NCBI GenBank assembly: GCA_001584585.1
Contig: LSYV01000055.1
Coordinates: 579,492 to 643,491, forward strand
Source: Gonium pectorale
Lineage: Eukaryota > Chlorophyta > Chlorophyceae > Chlamydomonadales > Volvocaceae
DNA length: 64,000 nucleotides
Direction of reading: 5' to 3'
Position 1 is the stretch's first letter. The number at the start of each line of letters is the position of its first letter. The notes below the pieces were generated by a model that saw nothing but the letters and a program-made list of their open reading frames with translations, had not been told where the DNA came from and did no database searches. This document shows positions 45,201 to 57,800 of this stretch, in pieces. Made by a program: the position numbers and the translations under genes.

Positions 45201-46207
45201 CTAACCCGCCGGTCAGGAAGGGGACAAGGAATAAAGGAAGGACTGACTCAACGCCTTGTCCGACGTCAGTGCCACCAGCAGGCCGTCCATCCCTTAGTGT
45301 GCCGAATGACACGCGGTTAGTGTGCTTCATCCAGTTACGCGCCCTACGAGGAAGGCGAGGGACACAAGGGGATGCAAAACCACCCTCCACATAAGCAGGA
45401 GAGCATAGGCATACCTGGCTTCGTACAGAATCCGGAACAGGCGCACATCGGTAACACCAGCGTCGTCCACACAACAAAGCTACAGGGGTAGAGGAAGCAA
45501 CCCCTACGGACATACACACCCGAAGGCACGGTGTTACTGGGTTGGCGCGAGGCAAGGCGGGCAAGGATTCAGCAGACGGGACCTCCTGTCCCTAAGGGAG
45601 CAGCTTACCGGGGCGTAGTAGTCACCTTGGACATGGTATGGCGTGCCCGCTGTGCGGTGTTGTCGGCTCTGCCATCGGTCCGTCGGAGCCCAGGTGCCCA
45701 GCCATGCCTCGCCACGCCTGGCAGCCCAACGCTGCATAACGGATACACCGCTTACAACCCAGGACGTCAAGTAGCCCTCAACAAACGGGCATACTGGCTC
45801 TGGGGCAGGCATTCCCAGGCCTACACAGACAAACTATGCACTACTCATCACCAGATACTGACCGCGGACGGCTGTGGCGATTGCCTCAATGTTGCGAATC
45901 AAGGCGCTCCTAGCTGAGGTGGATGAGACTTGCACCCGCCGGGCCGTAGTGCCGTGAAAGAATGCCTATCAGGAACATCGCCACTGCCGACGCTCTGGCA
46001 ACCGTCCAGCGGAACAAAGAGAAACCTGCACAGAAAGAGGGAGACCGGCCATACACGCCCGAAGGCGTGACGTTTCCGATAGGGCGGGCGGGCGAACAGA
46101 GCAAGACATGTGACGGTCGTCCCGCCCCCCCCCCCGAAAATACCGGCCAACCAGCTTACCCGATTTGTCGAACTTCATCTGGTGAACCGTTACTTGTCCA
46201 GATCGAG
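45201..46207 (-). CDS. Hypothetical multi-exon gene fragment, family unknown
   Basis: Five putative exons chain in phase on the minus strand: 46160-46207 (phase 1 to 1), 45863-45913 (1 to 1), 45609-45820 (1 to 0), 45415-45479 (0 to 2) and 45201-45343 (2 to 1). Each has an AG acceptor and a GT donor, several with good consensus (GTAAGC, GTATGC, GTCAGT). The peptides include VTVHQMKFDKS, ALIRNIEAIATAVRG, CPFVEGYLTSWVVSG and DAGVTDVRLFRILYEAR. Codon use is far less GC3-biased than in the neighbours. I recognise no family. Start and stop are not placed; an exon at 44829-44906 ending in a stop, and one near 46790-46860 containing EIYQGYSANHWVARFE, may belong to it. It could be a poorly expressed host gene, a decayed mobile-element gene, or chance. 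Confidence 0.25.
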
Positions 46208-46507
46208 CTGCGGTGTTGTTGTTGTCGCGGTCACCGGTCCGACGGCGCTCAGCGGTTACTAGACCGTCGTGCGCCCAGCCCGCCCACCCGGCTGTATACA
46301 GACCTGGAATGACGAAAGACAACACGGAGTCAGGAGGCGATGTGACCGGCAGCGGTCAGGGGCATGTTGACATGGCGGCATGCAGAAGCGGACCAAAGCA
46401 CTCCCAGCCCAGTAGCTGAGCGCCGAAGGACCGGTGGGGACTGTCGATTGAGTAGCTTAGGCGGGTCGGAACCCGACCCGAGTCTGCCCCTTAAGCATCG
46501 TAATTTG

Positions 46508-46535
46508 GGCCCTGCGGATGCGGGTCCGCAGGGCC
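46508..46535. repeat. Perfect 11-bp hairpin
   Basis: Arms GGCCCTGCGGA (46508-46518) and TCCGCAGGGCC (46525-46535) pair perfectly around a 6-nt loop, in the interval between NAP1 and importin alpha. Confidence 0.85.
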
Positions 46536-49422
46536 AGCAGGGCAACCTGATAACATGCTGCATCCGAGCTTCCCTAGCCGTAGGGCAGGGTGGCAATCTC
46601 TGCTAGCTACCGTGTTGAGCGGTGCTGCCCGGCCTCAGTCTCGCGTCAGCTACTGCCTGCCGCAGCCACCAGCTCCTCTGTGACCGCTAGCCAACGGAAG
46701 GCCAGACTCAGTGAATAATGCACAGCAGTCCCGAGCCGTTGGCTGATGGGCGTCTCGGCGGCGGGCACCGTACCTCAAACCGAGCCACCCAGTGGTTGGC
46801 GCTGTAGCCCTGGTAGATTTCGTTGCAGCACCAACTCCCGTCGGGCATAGGCGCGGGGAGGGCACGGGCATCAAGGCAAGCAAGCCAACTATTCAGTTGA
46901 ACACCGACCTAGTGCTTCAGCCCGGCAGGGGGCCTGCTGCGGGGCGAAAACCAGGGTCCAGCGCCTCAGAAGTCCGCCTCCTAAAACACCGACGCAGTCT
47001 GCTAGACACGGCTAGACAACGAACTACGACCTGGGCCACTGAACTTGGGCCTTCTCTGAACCTATCCCGCACACGAGCCGCAGGGAGCGGTGACATGCCC
47101 ATACCCAGGTATCAGGCCATCAATTCAACAGCAAGTACCAGTTTAAGGAGAGATCACCGTGCGGAGGGCCACTGGATGCACTCCAGGCGTATGGCCCATC
47201 AGCAGGAAAGGGTGCTCGGCAGGCACACCGGCCCAGCCCTTCCAACGCAGTCCCGCGTCAGCGAGGTCATCAGAGACCGGCTCTTCATCTGTTCGCCGCC
47301 TGCACCGCAGCACGGACAGCAGGAGCAGAGCCAGGACCAGCAGGGGGAAATGCGGACCCGCACTGAGCGCAGCGCCGCAGAGCCCGCAGCACGGGGCAGC
47401 AGCACCGGTTCCCCACGACTGCAAGCAAGCGATGGGTATGACGCCGAAGGCAGAGGGCTCGGCAACGCCCCCAACCAGGCGCATACCTTCTGCGGCACTC
47501 GTGGCCTACTTGCACTTGGGCTTCCAATTGGCGTCAAGCCAAAGACACGGGAACGAACGCAGCCCGCATGAAGGCTAGGTCGGCGACTGGGGCCATCGCC
47601 CTCCGGCGGCAGCTTCAACCGGACGTGCAAAAAGGCTATGAGGCCCACACGGGTGTAGGTGCAGTCCTGCAACGCGGCGTGCAACACCGCTGACGGCAAT
47701 GGAAACCGCCGACAGCACGAACTCACGTCGTATAAGGACACCACAGTGGCCGGCAAGCACAGCGAAGATTCCGACATCAGCTTCAGTGGCCTTTGCCTGG
47801 CGACACTCTTCTCCAGGTGAGGACATTGCTGCGCCCACGCGTTCCACATTGCCCACTGTGAGCAGGTAGCGGCAAGAGAGAGCACCACGGAGCGCCTCCA
47901 CCCCGCGGTGGCGGCCCACCGCAACCGCGCTGGGGAGCAACAGGCTGCTGCCCCAGAGTGAGCGGTGATGCACCACTCGGCCCGAACAAGGAGTGGTTTA
48001 GCGGGAGGACACGACTGTGAGCAATGGATGTTGGTGGGGATGCTGGGCCAGCCGCCGAGCCAGCAGGGCCATGCGGGCCGTGCGGTCGTTGGGCTGAAGG
48101 CGGGGTGAAGGGCGGCGAGCCAGACCGCCAGCGCACCCTGCTATGCCGCGGAGGAAGCAGGGCGACACCGGACTCTTGGCGCGGCGGCTGTGCACATGCT
48201 GCCGCAGGGGTGGGACGCCAGAGTCGCCAGCGGTAAGATGGCCGAGGAGGAGGCGGGTGGACGCCCCGTTTAGGCGCCGCGTGGTAGGCGGCTGTATGGA
48301 AAGCGTCCGTCGCCGCCACCTGGCGCCCGCCGTCAGGAGCGAGCCATGTCCACGTGCAGGTCCTACATCAAACAACAGCAACTCGTGCTGAAGCAGGTTG
48401 GACCGGATTTCACAGCCCGCATGTGCGGGAAAACCGCTCGGTGGACTTGACATGGTGACTGCGCATGAACGTCATAATGGCGTACTTGCATGGCTGTTGG
48501 GTTTCTCTGCATGTGCACCGCTCCCGCATTGCAGCGTTTCATTTCAGCCAAGGTGTGGGGGGCGAGGGTTGGTACAAGGCACGATGGACGAGGTACATGA
48601 GTACAAGTGCCCTCACATTGCAGTTGTCCTGTAAAACCTGGTTGACGGCGCGGCAGTTTAATGGAACAACTGTTCCACCGGTCCGTTGGCGATCAGCCGT
48701 CTATTCCTATCAGCGAAGGCGACACCGACCTACTGGGGGGCCCGTAAACAGCGCTGCGAACTAGATATGAGCGGTCGGCGTAGCCGGGCCGTCAGCAGGC
48801 GAATGTTGTAGCTTGCGGACTCGCGCTTGGAAGGTTGCTCCCGTCCGCGGGATATACGGTGGTGGCGAGCGAGTGAGAGCGCACAGCCAGAGCTATACTG
48901 CCGAGCAAGTCGAAGGCGGGGATGCGACAAAAGCACCGCCACTAAGCGCCCGCCGGTTTGCGCCGCTGTGCGCCGCTCCTCCTGCGCAACAAGATTGCTG
49001 CACAGCAATCACGCAAACGGTTTCATTCTGAGCACTTGAAGGAGTGAACTGATGGAGATGCCGGTCATCCTGGGAACGACACCAGCCCACACATCCAGTT
49101 GGGCGCCCTTTCGAGGCCACCATCTAGGTCGGGGGCCCAAGCCGGAGCCTACATCTGAGGCTTCTTCAGTTTCGTCTTGTTTATCACATCATGGCGCGCG
49201 CTGCTTCCCGGCTGCTTCTATCCCGAGATGTGCCTCATCCGCAGGTGCCTTACAGGCTTGTCCCGTACGAGTGACGGTGTGGCGTGCAGTTGCCTAAGAG
49301 CCTGGCCAGCCGTGCAACCCTGGTGCACCCGCATGCCCGTGGCAACCCCCCCTGCTCCGGACAAGGCTCCCCCCCCCTTGTGCGGATAGATTGGGCGCGG
49401 AGGGTGCGGAGCTGCGGACAAA

Positions 49423-49511
49423 GCACGGGGGTGCGGAATGGGGCAGTGGACGTGCCGCCCTTCGTTTCCCGCACGCCGCACGGGGGTGCAGAATGAGGAA
49501 GTGTACGTGCC
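49423..49511. repeat. 55-bp period direct repeat upstream of importin alpha
   Basis: Two imperfect 34-bp copies, each beginning GCACGGGGGTGC and ending ACGTGCC, lie at 49423-49456 and 49478-49511, each followed by a C-rich run. Confidence 0.75.
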
Positions 49512-49948
49512 CCCCCCCCTGCTCCTTCAGCGACACTCGCGCGGTAAGAGCTGCACGGGCAACCAAAATTCCTCGCGCATGCAGCCAACCAGCCAAGCGC
49601 AAGTGACGAGCACAAGGATGAGCCATCGTCGAAGCCCTGTGAGCGCACATGTTGATATTCTTTCATCAAGGGCGTCCGCGTGTCCGTTTCCATGCCCGCG
49701 TTGTCTTGGACCCCCTCCCCGGGCAGCACACAAAGTCTGACGAAAATGGCAACATCGCAATAGACTTGTTGACACACGGCTGCAGTTTGAGCTTCCAGGC
49801 TCCAGGGAGCCCGGCCGTACAGCCTTTTCGCGGAGGGCTGTCTTTAACTTGAAGGCCCGCGTTCAAACAGCTGCGCTCCTTCCATTCCAACTCCTTTAGC
49901 AGCAGCAGCTAGGCACAAACTCGACAACTTGAACAGAGTCGGCCGAAA

Positions 49949-52555
49949 ATGCTGCGCCCCGACGCTAGCCGGAAGAGCCAGTACAAGAAGGGTGTAGATG
50001 CCGAAGAGGCTCGCCGCAAGCGCGAGGACAACATTATTGCCCTCCGCCAGAACAAGCGCGATGAGAACCTGCAGAAGAAGCGCTCCACTTTCGCGCCAGC
50101 CTCGGCAGCCGGCAATTTCGGGATCGAGGACAGCACCAAGAACTCAGTTGGGCGGGTAAGGTTGTTGCTCTAGGTCCCGCAAACGTCGGCAGGGGGTTCA
50201 CGATCGCCATGGGCGCCCCGACCTGCAGCACCAGCTGGACGAGCTGCCGATGATGGTGCATGGAGTCTTCCACGGTAGCGTCAACGATCAGTACGAGGCT
50301 ACCCAGCGCTTCAGAAAGCTGCTGTCTATCGGTAGGTCGGGGGGTGTCGCGAGGGATGTTGTTTGAAGGGCGCGATGGCGTTTAAATTTCCTCCTGGTGT
50401 CACTGCAGAGCGCAACCCTCCCATTGAGGAGGTCATCAAGACCGGAGTCATTCCCAAGTTCGTCGAGTTTCTGCAGCGCCAAGACTCCCCGCAGCTGCAG
50501 GTGCGACCCGTTGCCAACGCCCTCATATCCGTTACCCGCCTCCCCCAACCCCCTCCGGCCATCTCAACTGACGCAGCCCATGGCTCTGTAATGCAGTTCG
50601 AGGCGGCCTGGGCGCTGACCAACGTGGCCTCGGGCACGTCGGAGCACACCAAGGTGGTCATCGACCACAACGCTGTGCCCATTTTTGTGCAGCTCCTGGG
50701 GTCCCCCAATGATGACGTCCGCGAGCAGGTGAATCCCCCCTGGTGCTTTTGCGTGGACATAGCGCGCATGTGGTCCCCTGCAAGCAAGTACGGACAGTCC
50801 GCCTGCGTTGCATCGCAAGCCATCCCAGGAACCCCACAGTCTGTGGCTTCATTGTACCAGTAGGTGCCCCTTTGCCCCCAAGGTCCTACCATAAAACCTT
50901 CGCTCAAGAGCACTGGGCGCCGCCCGCCGTGCTCTGCCCCGTTCAGGCTGTGTGGGCGCTCGGCAACATTGCCGGTGACTCGCCCAAGTGCCGCGACTAC
51001 GTGCTGGGCCACAACGCCCTGCCCCCGCTGCTGGAGCAGCTGAAGGAGAACAGCAAGATCTCCATGCTCCGCAACGCCACATGGACCCTGTCCAACTTCT
51101 GCCGCGGCAAGCCGGCGCCCAACTTCACCGTGGTGAGTTGGATGGCTCGCAGTCCGCCAGAAGACGATACCCGCGTCTTTGCATGCTGCCAGTAAGCGTG
51201 GACTGGTATAATTATCCCGACTGACCTGCCCAATGCTTGCCCTCCCACAGACGCGTCAGGCGCTGCCAACGCTGGCGCGCCTCATTCACCACACCGACGA
51301 GGAGGTGCTCACCGACGCGTGCTGGGCCCTCTCGTACCTGTCTGATGGCGACAACGACCGCATCGACAAGGTCATCGAGTCGGGCGTGTGCCGCCGGCTT
51401 GTTGAGCTGCTGCTGTGAGTTCGCCCTTGCGCCGAGCGCGTTCCTTGTGCTTCGGATTGTCCTGGATGCTTACCGGACGTGGGTTTTGCAGGCACTCGTC
51501 CCCGGGCGTCCTCGTCCCTGCGCTGCGCACCGTCGGCAACATTGTAACGGGCAACGACATGCAGACCCAGGTCATCATCAACTGCGGCGCGCTGGCATGC
51601 CTGCATAACCTGCTGCTGACCAACCACAAGAAGAGCATCAAGAAGGAGGTGAGCGCTGTCCCGTGTTGCTGGTCAAGAAGCTTGGTGTCCCTGCGGTGGT
51701 TTTGGAAAGTTACTGCAACGGGCCTCTTCGATCACAATGCTGTACCAACGAACCTGCCTGTCACGCGATGAGCAGAATACAAAACGAGAACCGCTGTCCT
51801 GTCGCGCACATTTAATTCTGCTCGTTGGCTGTTGCTCCTCTTGTAGGCGTGCTGGACCGTTTCCAACATCACCGCCGGCACCAAGGACCAGATCCAGACC
51901 GTCATCGAGTCGGGCCTAATCCCCCCGCTCATCAGCCTGCTGGCCACCGCCGAGTTTGACATCAAGAAGGAGGCGGCGTGGGCCATCAGCAACGCCACGT
52001 CGGGCGGCACCGCTGAGCAGATCAAGTACTTGGTGCAGCAGGGCTGCATTAAGCCGCTCTGCGACCTGCTGGCTGTGGCCGACATTCGCATAATCACGGT
52101 TGCGCTGGAGGGCCTGGAGAACATCCTCAAGATCGGCCAGCAGGAGCGCAACATGCCCGGCAGCAGCGGCGTTAACCCGTACGCCCAGATGATTGAGGAT
52201 GCCGAGGGCTTGGACCGGATTGAGCACCTGCAGGACCACCCCAACGAGGATCTGTACGAAAAGGCGGTCCACATCCTCGAGACCTACTTCGATGTGGACG
52301 AGGGCGACGACCAGAACCTGGCGCCTAGTGAGTAACATGATGGACGCGCCATAGTGGGGTTTGGTCGATTTCTTCGTTTCTATGTTCTCTGTCAAACAAT
52401 CGAATCTAACTACGTCCTTATCTGAATGCGCAGGCGTGAACCCAACCCAGAACGCGTACACGTTCGGTGTCGGTCAAGCAGCGGCGCCTCTCAGCGGCGG
52501 TTTCAATTTTGGGGACCCCAACGCGGGCGCCGCGCCCCAGTTCAGCTTCCAGTAA
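49949..52555 (+). CDS. Importin alpha (karyopherin alpha), 9 exons
   Basis: Exons 49949-50155, 50229-50331, 50409-50500, 50597-50728, 50947-51132, 51251-51414, 51492-51648, 51847-52327 and 52434-52555 join in phase to about 547 residues, normal for the family. The N-terminus is an importin-beta-binding domain with basic clusters ([23 protein letters not shown]). Armadillo repeats follow with the NLS-groove motifs [62 protein letters not shown] and [12 protein letters not shown]. The tail carries [10 protein letters not shown]. The protein recognises classical nuclear localisation signals and, with importin beta, carries cargo into the nucleus. The ATG at 49949 precedes the basic region directly, and no earlier in-frame start is needed. 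The gene is intact and is the most confidently modelled in the window. Confidence 0.97.
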
Positions 52556-54891
52556 ATATAAGATGCGACTCGTCCCTGCCACGGCTTTCACGCGGGTGCG
52601 AATGCCGCTGGTGCGTTTTCGGTACGACGCAGCACTGTGCACCTGCAGGAGGGCTCTTGTCTACGATGCAGCTGTACGGATGGCAACTTAGCAGGAGCTG
52701 GTATACTTGGGAGCAGGCGGTGTATAGATTGCGGGCAGTTCTTTTGGAACGGAGTGTTCGCTGGTTACGGCAACAACCAGTGATAACCATCACGCGTAGC
52801 GAGTCCTGCTATGCCTGATACGGATATCTGATCCGGGCTCGGGCAACTTGCCGCGTCGCTGCGGAGCACACAATGGGGTGTGTTCGAATGGGGCCTGTCC
52901 TGGCAGGGATGCCGCGTGGGATGTGCTCATCAACATGGCCGCTCGGCCCTGTTGCTAAGCGGGCGCCTGCCCGAAGGGGTGCTAGTAACCTGCATTTCTG
53001 CGTATAACATGCCTCACGTCTGCCAGTTGCAGCGTATCGTCCGAGGGCAAGGGTGCTGTCGAAAATTGACGCGCATGTGTGCCCTTGCCCTCCTTGCTCC
53101 GGAGTGTCCTAGTGTCATGGAGAGAATTTATTGCTGTCCGCTGTGTTTGCACGTGTGATCGTGAATTTTGATGGTTTGGTGCTGGTCGATTGTGAACATA
53201 TTGATTGATTAACTCAATCGCCATCACCAAACCACGACTTAACGCGCGAGGCTTTTTGTTTGGAGGCGGGGTGCGTGGTGGTGGTTGGAGCCCCGGGTGG
53301 TTGGAGTCTGGGGTGGCGGCTGGGTGGCTGTCGTGCTGTCGTATGCAAGACCTATTGTTTCGTCTTTCATTGTTTGTGTATGTGTTTAAGTGCGTTTTCA
53401 ACCAAATGATTCTTTACCTAGGCGACCCGCCTAACCATGGGCAAGCCGGCGGGCCCATTCTCCGCATGATTAGGAGAGAGGCCCGCCGACTTGCCCCGCG
53501 TCGACGTGTCTGTAAATGTGTAAGTGGCGTCCGGCGTGTCTTCGAAGCGCCTGGCCTTCAACCTGCGCCTCGTGCGCGAGCATGCACCATGTCTCGTGCA
53601 TGTACGTGATGGAGTCGGGGTATGCGTCCCAAGTCCTGTCTCCGTCTCTCGCACACCAAACGTGAGGAGAGTCGTCACCCTGTCCGATGTCCGCACTCGC
53701 ACCAGTTTGTCGGCGCCATCCGGCTCATGGACGGGCTTGCAGAGTGTTCTGGCAAGATACCAATGCGGTGGCAAGGCGCCCAAGAGATGTAAGGTCCCTC
53801 ATGACTCGCACATGCAGTCTTCGCCGCTACATACGGAAGCAGAAGGATACAGTTAGGCTGCAATCGCGTAGCAAAATCGTGCCAGCTCGGACCGGCCCAA
53901 CCCACCTCGGAGCTCATGGTGTCACTGTCAACACAGTATCGCTTCGCCCTCCGCACCTGTTCATGTGCCTTACTTTTGTTGCTGTCTCCAGCCGCCCGTA
54001 CCCAGGACTGGCTGCCTTGCTCCTCGTATCGCGTAAACAAGAAGACGTTTTCAATTCCCGCCGCCGCGCAGACCCTGTCCTGGGGCGGCGGTCGATTGCT
54101 CCCAGGCCGTAACGACGCCGATACCAGAACCCAACTTCGGCGTTGTCGTCGCAGACTTCAGGGTCGCTTTCTCCTTGGCCCTCCTGGCACCTCACTCGAG
54201 TTGATGAAGAACATAAATCATTGAAAATGGCGTCCCCCACGTGCCGCCAGACTCGCCCAACCGTGCCAGACCCGTCCGGTGCGCAAATGTGCTGCTTGCA
54301 ACTTCTGATCGGTCTCCTCAGGAACATGCCGTAAGTATATTTACACGCTCCAACTGCGACTGCAGCGCGTGTTTCGCGTCCCGAGCCGTGCCCTAGCGCT
54401 CGCGGCACGGCGCAAAACCATTCCAGGCGCCAGGCCTTGCGCCTGGACATCGAGCCCGTAAAGGCCAGAGGTTGGACCAGCTAAAAGCTAAGCCCGTGCT
54501 TCAATTGGTCGGTTACGGCTCAGCGATACTGGTAGCCACCCGGACATGTGCATCAGCGTCAAGTGCGCGACTGGTCTCGGCCGATCCACAACTCTTCCCT
54601 GCCGTACGGTTTGCGCTGCGCTCATTTCTCCTTTTGCACCCTCAGGCTAGCCCCAATGAAAGCCCTGGCCTGACAACGTCCTGTCCAGTTTGCATCCGGT
54701 AAGCAGTCCTGTCAATACGCCTGCGTCGGATGCCGTTAGCCGCCCTGTAAGCGGCAATCCGCGACACTCCTTCACACCGTGTAACTGAACACGTCAGTGA
54801 TCATTATGAGACAGGCCCTCCGCTGCGGCCGGAGGGCAGCGCGACCGGCCGCAACCATCCGACCCCATCCCACACGCCCCTTCATCCGCTA
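52556..54891. other. Convergent 3' region of importin alpha and CWC27
   Basis: 2.3 kb without a supported gene. It holds a hairpin-forming inverted repeat at 53172-53234, TGTAA at 53511-53515 (possible importin alpha signal) and TTACA at 54341-54345 (possible CWC27 signal on minus). A 178-codon minus-strand frame at 53914-54450 has no recognisable domain. Confidence 0.45.
53172..53234. repeat. Imperfect 20-bp inverted repeat in the importin alpha 3' region
   Basis: Arms 53172-53192 (TGGTTTGGTGCTGG plus CGATTG) and 53215-53234 pair except for about two positions, around an AT-rich loop with a TTGATTGATT motif. Confidence 0.75.
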
Positions 54892-57800
54892 TCAGAGATT
54901 TGCTCGCCCCGCCCATTCATTGTTGCGCTTGCGTTCCCGCTGGTTGGCGGCGCTCCACTTGCCCTTCTTGCCTTCCAGTAGGGGGTCGTACACCTGTGTA
55001 GTGCAGCGCAACGACCACAAGTCAAAACGATGAAGCGAGACCCGCAGGTGCAAGGTGGCATGAGCCAAAAAGCGCGCTGCAGGGTGGCAAGCGCAGGAGG
55101 ACGACCCCGAGCATGCCCTGGAGTGTGATGCGAGTCAAGCAAACCACACAGGCAGGGTCCAGCGCGGCGGCGCCGCCGCCGCCGAGTACGACGCGCCTTC
55201 AATCGGCGCCTTGTTTGCGCGAACATAGCACACCACGTCGCACCACGTCACATGCCAGTGCCAGTGCGTGAGGGTCGCGATCAGCGTCCCCGAGCCTGGC
55301 CCCCACCCGTTTCGGGCAGGGCTGGGTGTCAAGCAGCCCCCCCACGCCCTCACGCCGGGCACGCAGCCAGTGGGCTCGGCGCGACTGGCTGTTTGCTGAA
55401 AGCCTGGCAGCGGCAGCTACCACCGCCCCACCACAGCAGGCGCCCCCTTCCCTTGCGCACAAGCGCGCTCCCTCCGCGTCCGCCCTTGTCGCCGACATCC
55501 CGCGCTCTATCTCCAACACAACCAGAAACACGGCACCGCCCCCCGCTAACGTCATTTCCGGACGCCCGCCCCCCCTGCCCGCCGTTACCCACCACGTAGT
55601 CGTCCAGGTTCTCCATGTCACGCGTCATGGCGTCCTTCCGGTCCTTGGCCGCCTCGAAGCGGTGCGCCCGCAGCTCCGCCAGCGACTCCCCGCCCTGCGG
55701 CCCGCCCTCGGGGTCCTCCAGATAGTCCTCCACGCGCCAGGCCGCCGGCATGTAGGCACGGTGGTCCAGGTCTGCGCGCACCTTGCCAGCGTAGCCCGCG
55801 TCGCCCTTGCCGCCCGCCGCCGCGTCGGCGTCGGCACCGCCGCTGCTGTCGTTACCCGCGGCGTCGGCGCCGGCCTTGGCGGGCGCGTCGGACAGCGGTT
55901 TCGGCGGCTGGGACGGGCCGGACCTGTGGGAACGTGCGCCATTAGGAGGCCTGTAGGTCCCGCCATCTGGTGGATACTACAGTGCTGCAGCGGAGGCGTG
56001 CAGGGCCGTAGCCACCCCAAGGCCCTTCCCGTCCGCCCGGGTTCTGCTGCGGAGCGGCGTTTGGTCCTGGCGGGGCACCGAGGAGGCGGCGAAGACGCCC
56101 GATGCTGGCGTGGGCAGCGCTGGCGGCTCGACGGCAGCGGGTCCGTCACACGCAGGAGCGCCTTTCCACACGGACCCCACCTGAGCATCGCCGTGAATTT
56201 GGAGAGCCGCGCCAGAGTCTCCTTCTCCCGGTCTCCCACGGCCCGCTTGCGAGCCTTATATCGCTCCCTGCTCAGCTGCCAAGGCTTGAGCAGGTCCGCG
56301 TCCGCAACCTGGAGGGAGGGAGGGACGCATATAGGGCACCCACATCCACCGTTGGATACTTGGGCACGTGCCGCAAGGAGCAGGGACCGCCACTAGGCAA
56401 ACTCCTGCGCGGCTGCAGGACGGCGTCCACAGAGCAACGAGTCGCAACTGGACACAGGAAACAATTCACGAGCGCGCCGATTGCATGTCGTTCTGCACGG
56501 CCAAGGCAAATGTCTACGTGCGGGCTGCGCCCTGTCTCCTTACGTCTTTAGGTTTCGACAAAAGACTCATAGGATCGCAGTGTATACGAGACATGTGGGG
56601 TGCGCACCTCGGTGGTGTTCCGGACCCTGCCGTAGGTCTTGTTGGTCGCCTCGTGCCGCATCGCTTCCAGCTCCGCCCGCCGCTCGGCCGCAAAGTCGCG
56701 CCCGCCCCCGGCCCCGCTGCCACCAGCTCCGCGCCCGCTGTTCCTCCGCGCGTCGTCCTCATCGCTCCCGGCCCCATCCGCGTCGCTGCCGGGGAGGTCC
56801 GGGGTGGAGCGCTCGCGGGCCCTGCCGTAGGGGACAGCAGCAGTTTAGTACTGTGTCGGTGGCGTTGTCAGGGCACTGCAACGAGCTGTTCGACGGGGTC
56901 AACAATTGCGGGCAGCGCCAGCAGCGGCCGGCCGAGAGCCTGCTCATCCACACAATGCAACGTATACCGTAGCCTGCTGCCATCGCTAATTGCTGCTGTG
57001 CACAGGTGCGGTAACGCCGCGCCGCGCTCCCTCAGGGGTTTAGGGTTTTAGGGTGCCAACCGAACCCACCACCCAGCCCGGCCCCCGACCCGGGCAAACC
57101 TGTAGCCTGCCCCACCGTAATCTGCTCCGGGAGCCACGAACGCACCTGTCAGGCTTAGCCTTGGGCTCATCGCCGACCTGGGCGCGGGCGGCAGCCACCC
57201 TGGCGCGCATCGACGCGGCAAAGGCGTCCGACGCGGCCTTGGCGGCAGCCAGGCTCCCGTCGTCGTCGGCATCGTCCTCGCCGGCCGGCCCGTCGGGGGC
57301 GCCACGCGCCGCCCGTCCTGCACGTGGAGCAGCGCGCAAAGAGACGGCGGCCGTGATTGTACCAGCCCTAAGCGCACCAGCCCAGGCCGCGCCAGCGCGC
57401 AAGAGATCTGCACAGCTTGCCCACATGGCCAGATTGCGAGATAGGACTTCCGCAGCGGCACCAGTAACCAGTCACCCGGGGAGGCAACGCATCATTTGTA
57501 TCCCATTTGCAAAATGTCGTTATCATCCCATCGACCCCAGCATTTGGCATTCTGCCCCATCGGATCATTTGTATCCCATTTGCAAAATGCCGTTATCATC
57601 CCATCGACCCAAATTTGGCATTCTGCCCCATCGGATCATTTGTATCCCATTTGCAAAANNNNNNNNNNNNNNNNNNNNNNNNNNNNNNNNNNNNNNNNNN
57701 NNNNNNNNNNNNNNNNNNNNNNNNNNNNNNNNNNNNNNNNNNNNNNNNNNNNNNNNNNNNNNNNNNNNNNNNNNNNNNNNNNNNNNNNNNNNNNAAAATG

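Larger units (their letters stand above)
44426..49948. other. 5.5-kb lower-GC interval between NAP1 and importin alpha
   Basis: GC and codon bias drop compared with the flanking genes. The ends must hold the divergent promoters of NAP1 and importin alpha. Long open frames (46792-47571 plus, 47199-47924 minus) overlap each other and show no domain. A chain of small minus-strand exons is described separately at 45201-46207. Other islands that read as possible minus-strand exons are at about 44829-44906 and around 46790-46860. No transposase or reverse-transcriptase motif was recognised. Confidence 0.4.

Noticed and set aside
46792..47571. 259-codon plus-strand open frame
   Set aside because: It overlaps an equally long minus-strand frame (47199-47924). 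It has no recognisable domain and no typical codon bias, so chance openness is likely.
53914..54450. 178-codon minus-strand frame between importin alpha and CWC27
   Set aside because: No domain, overlaps other frames and lies in a convergent 3' region.
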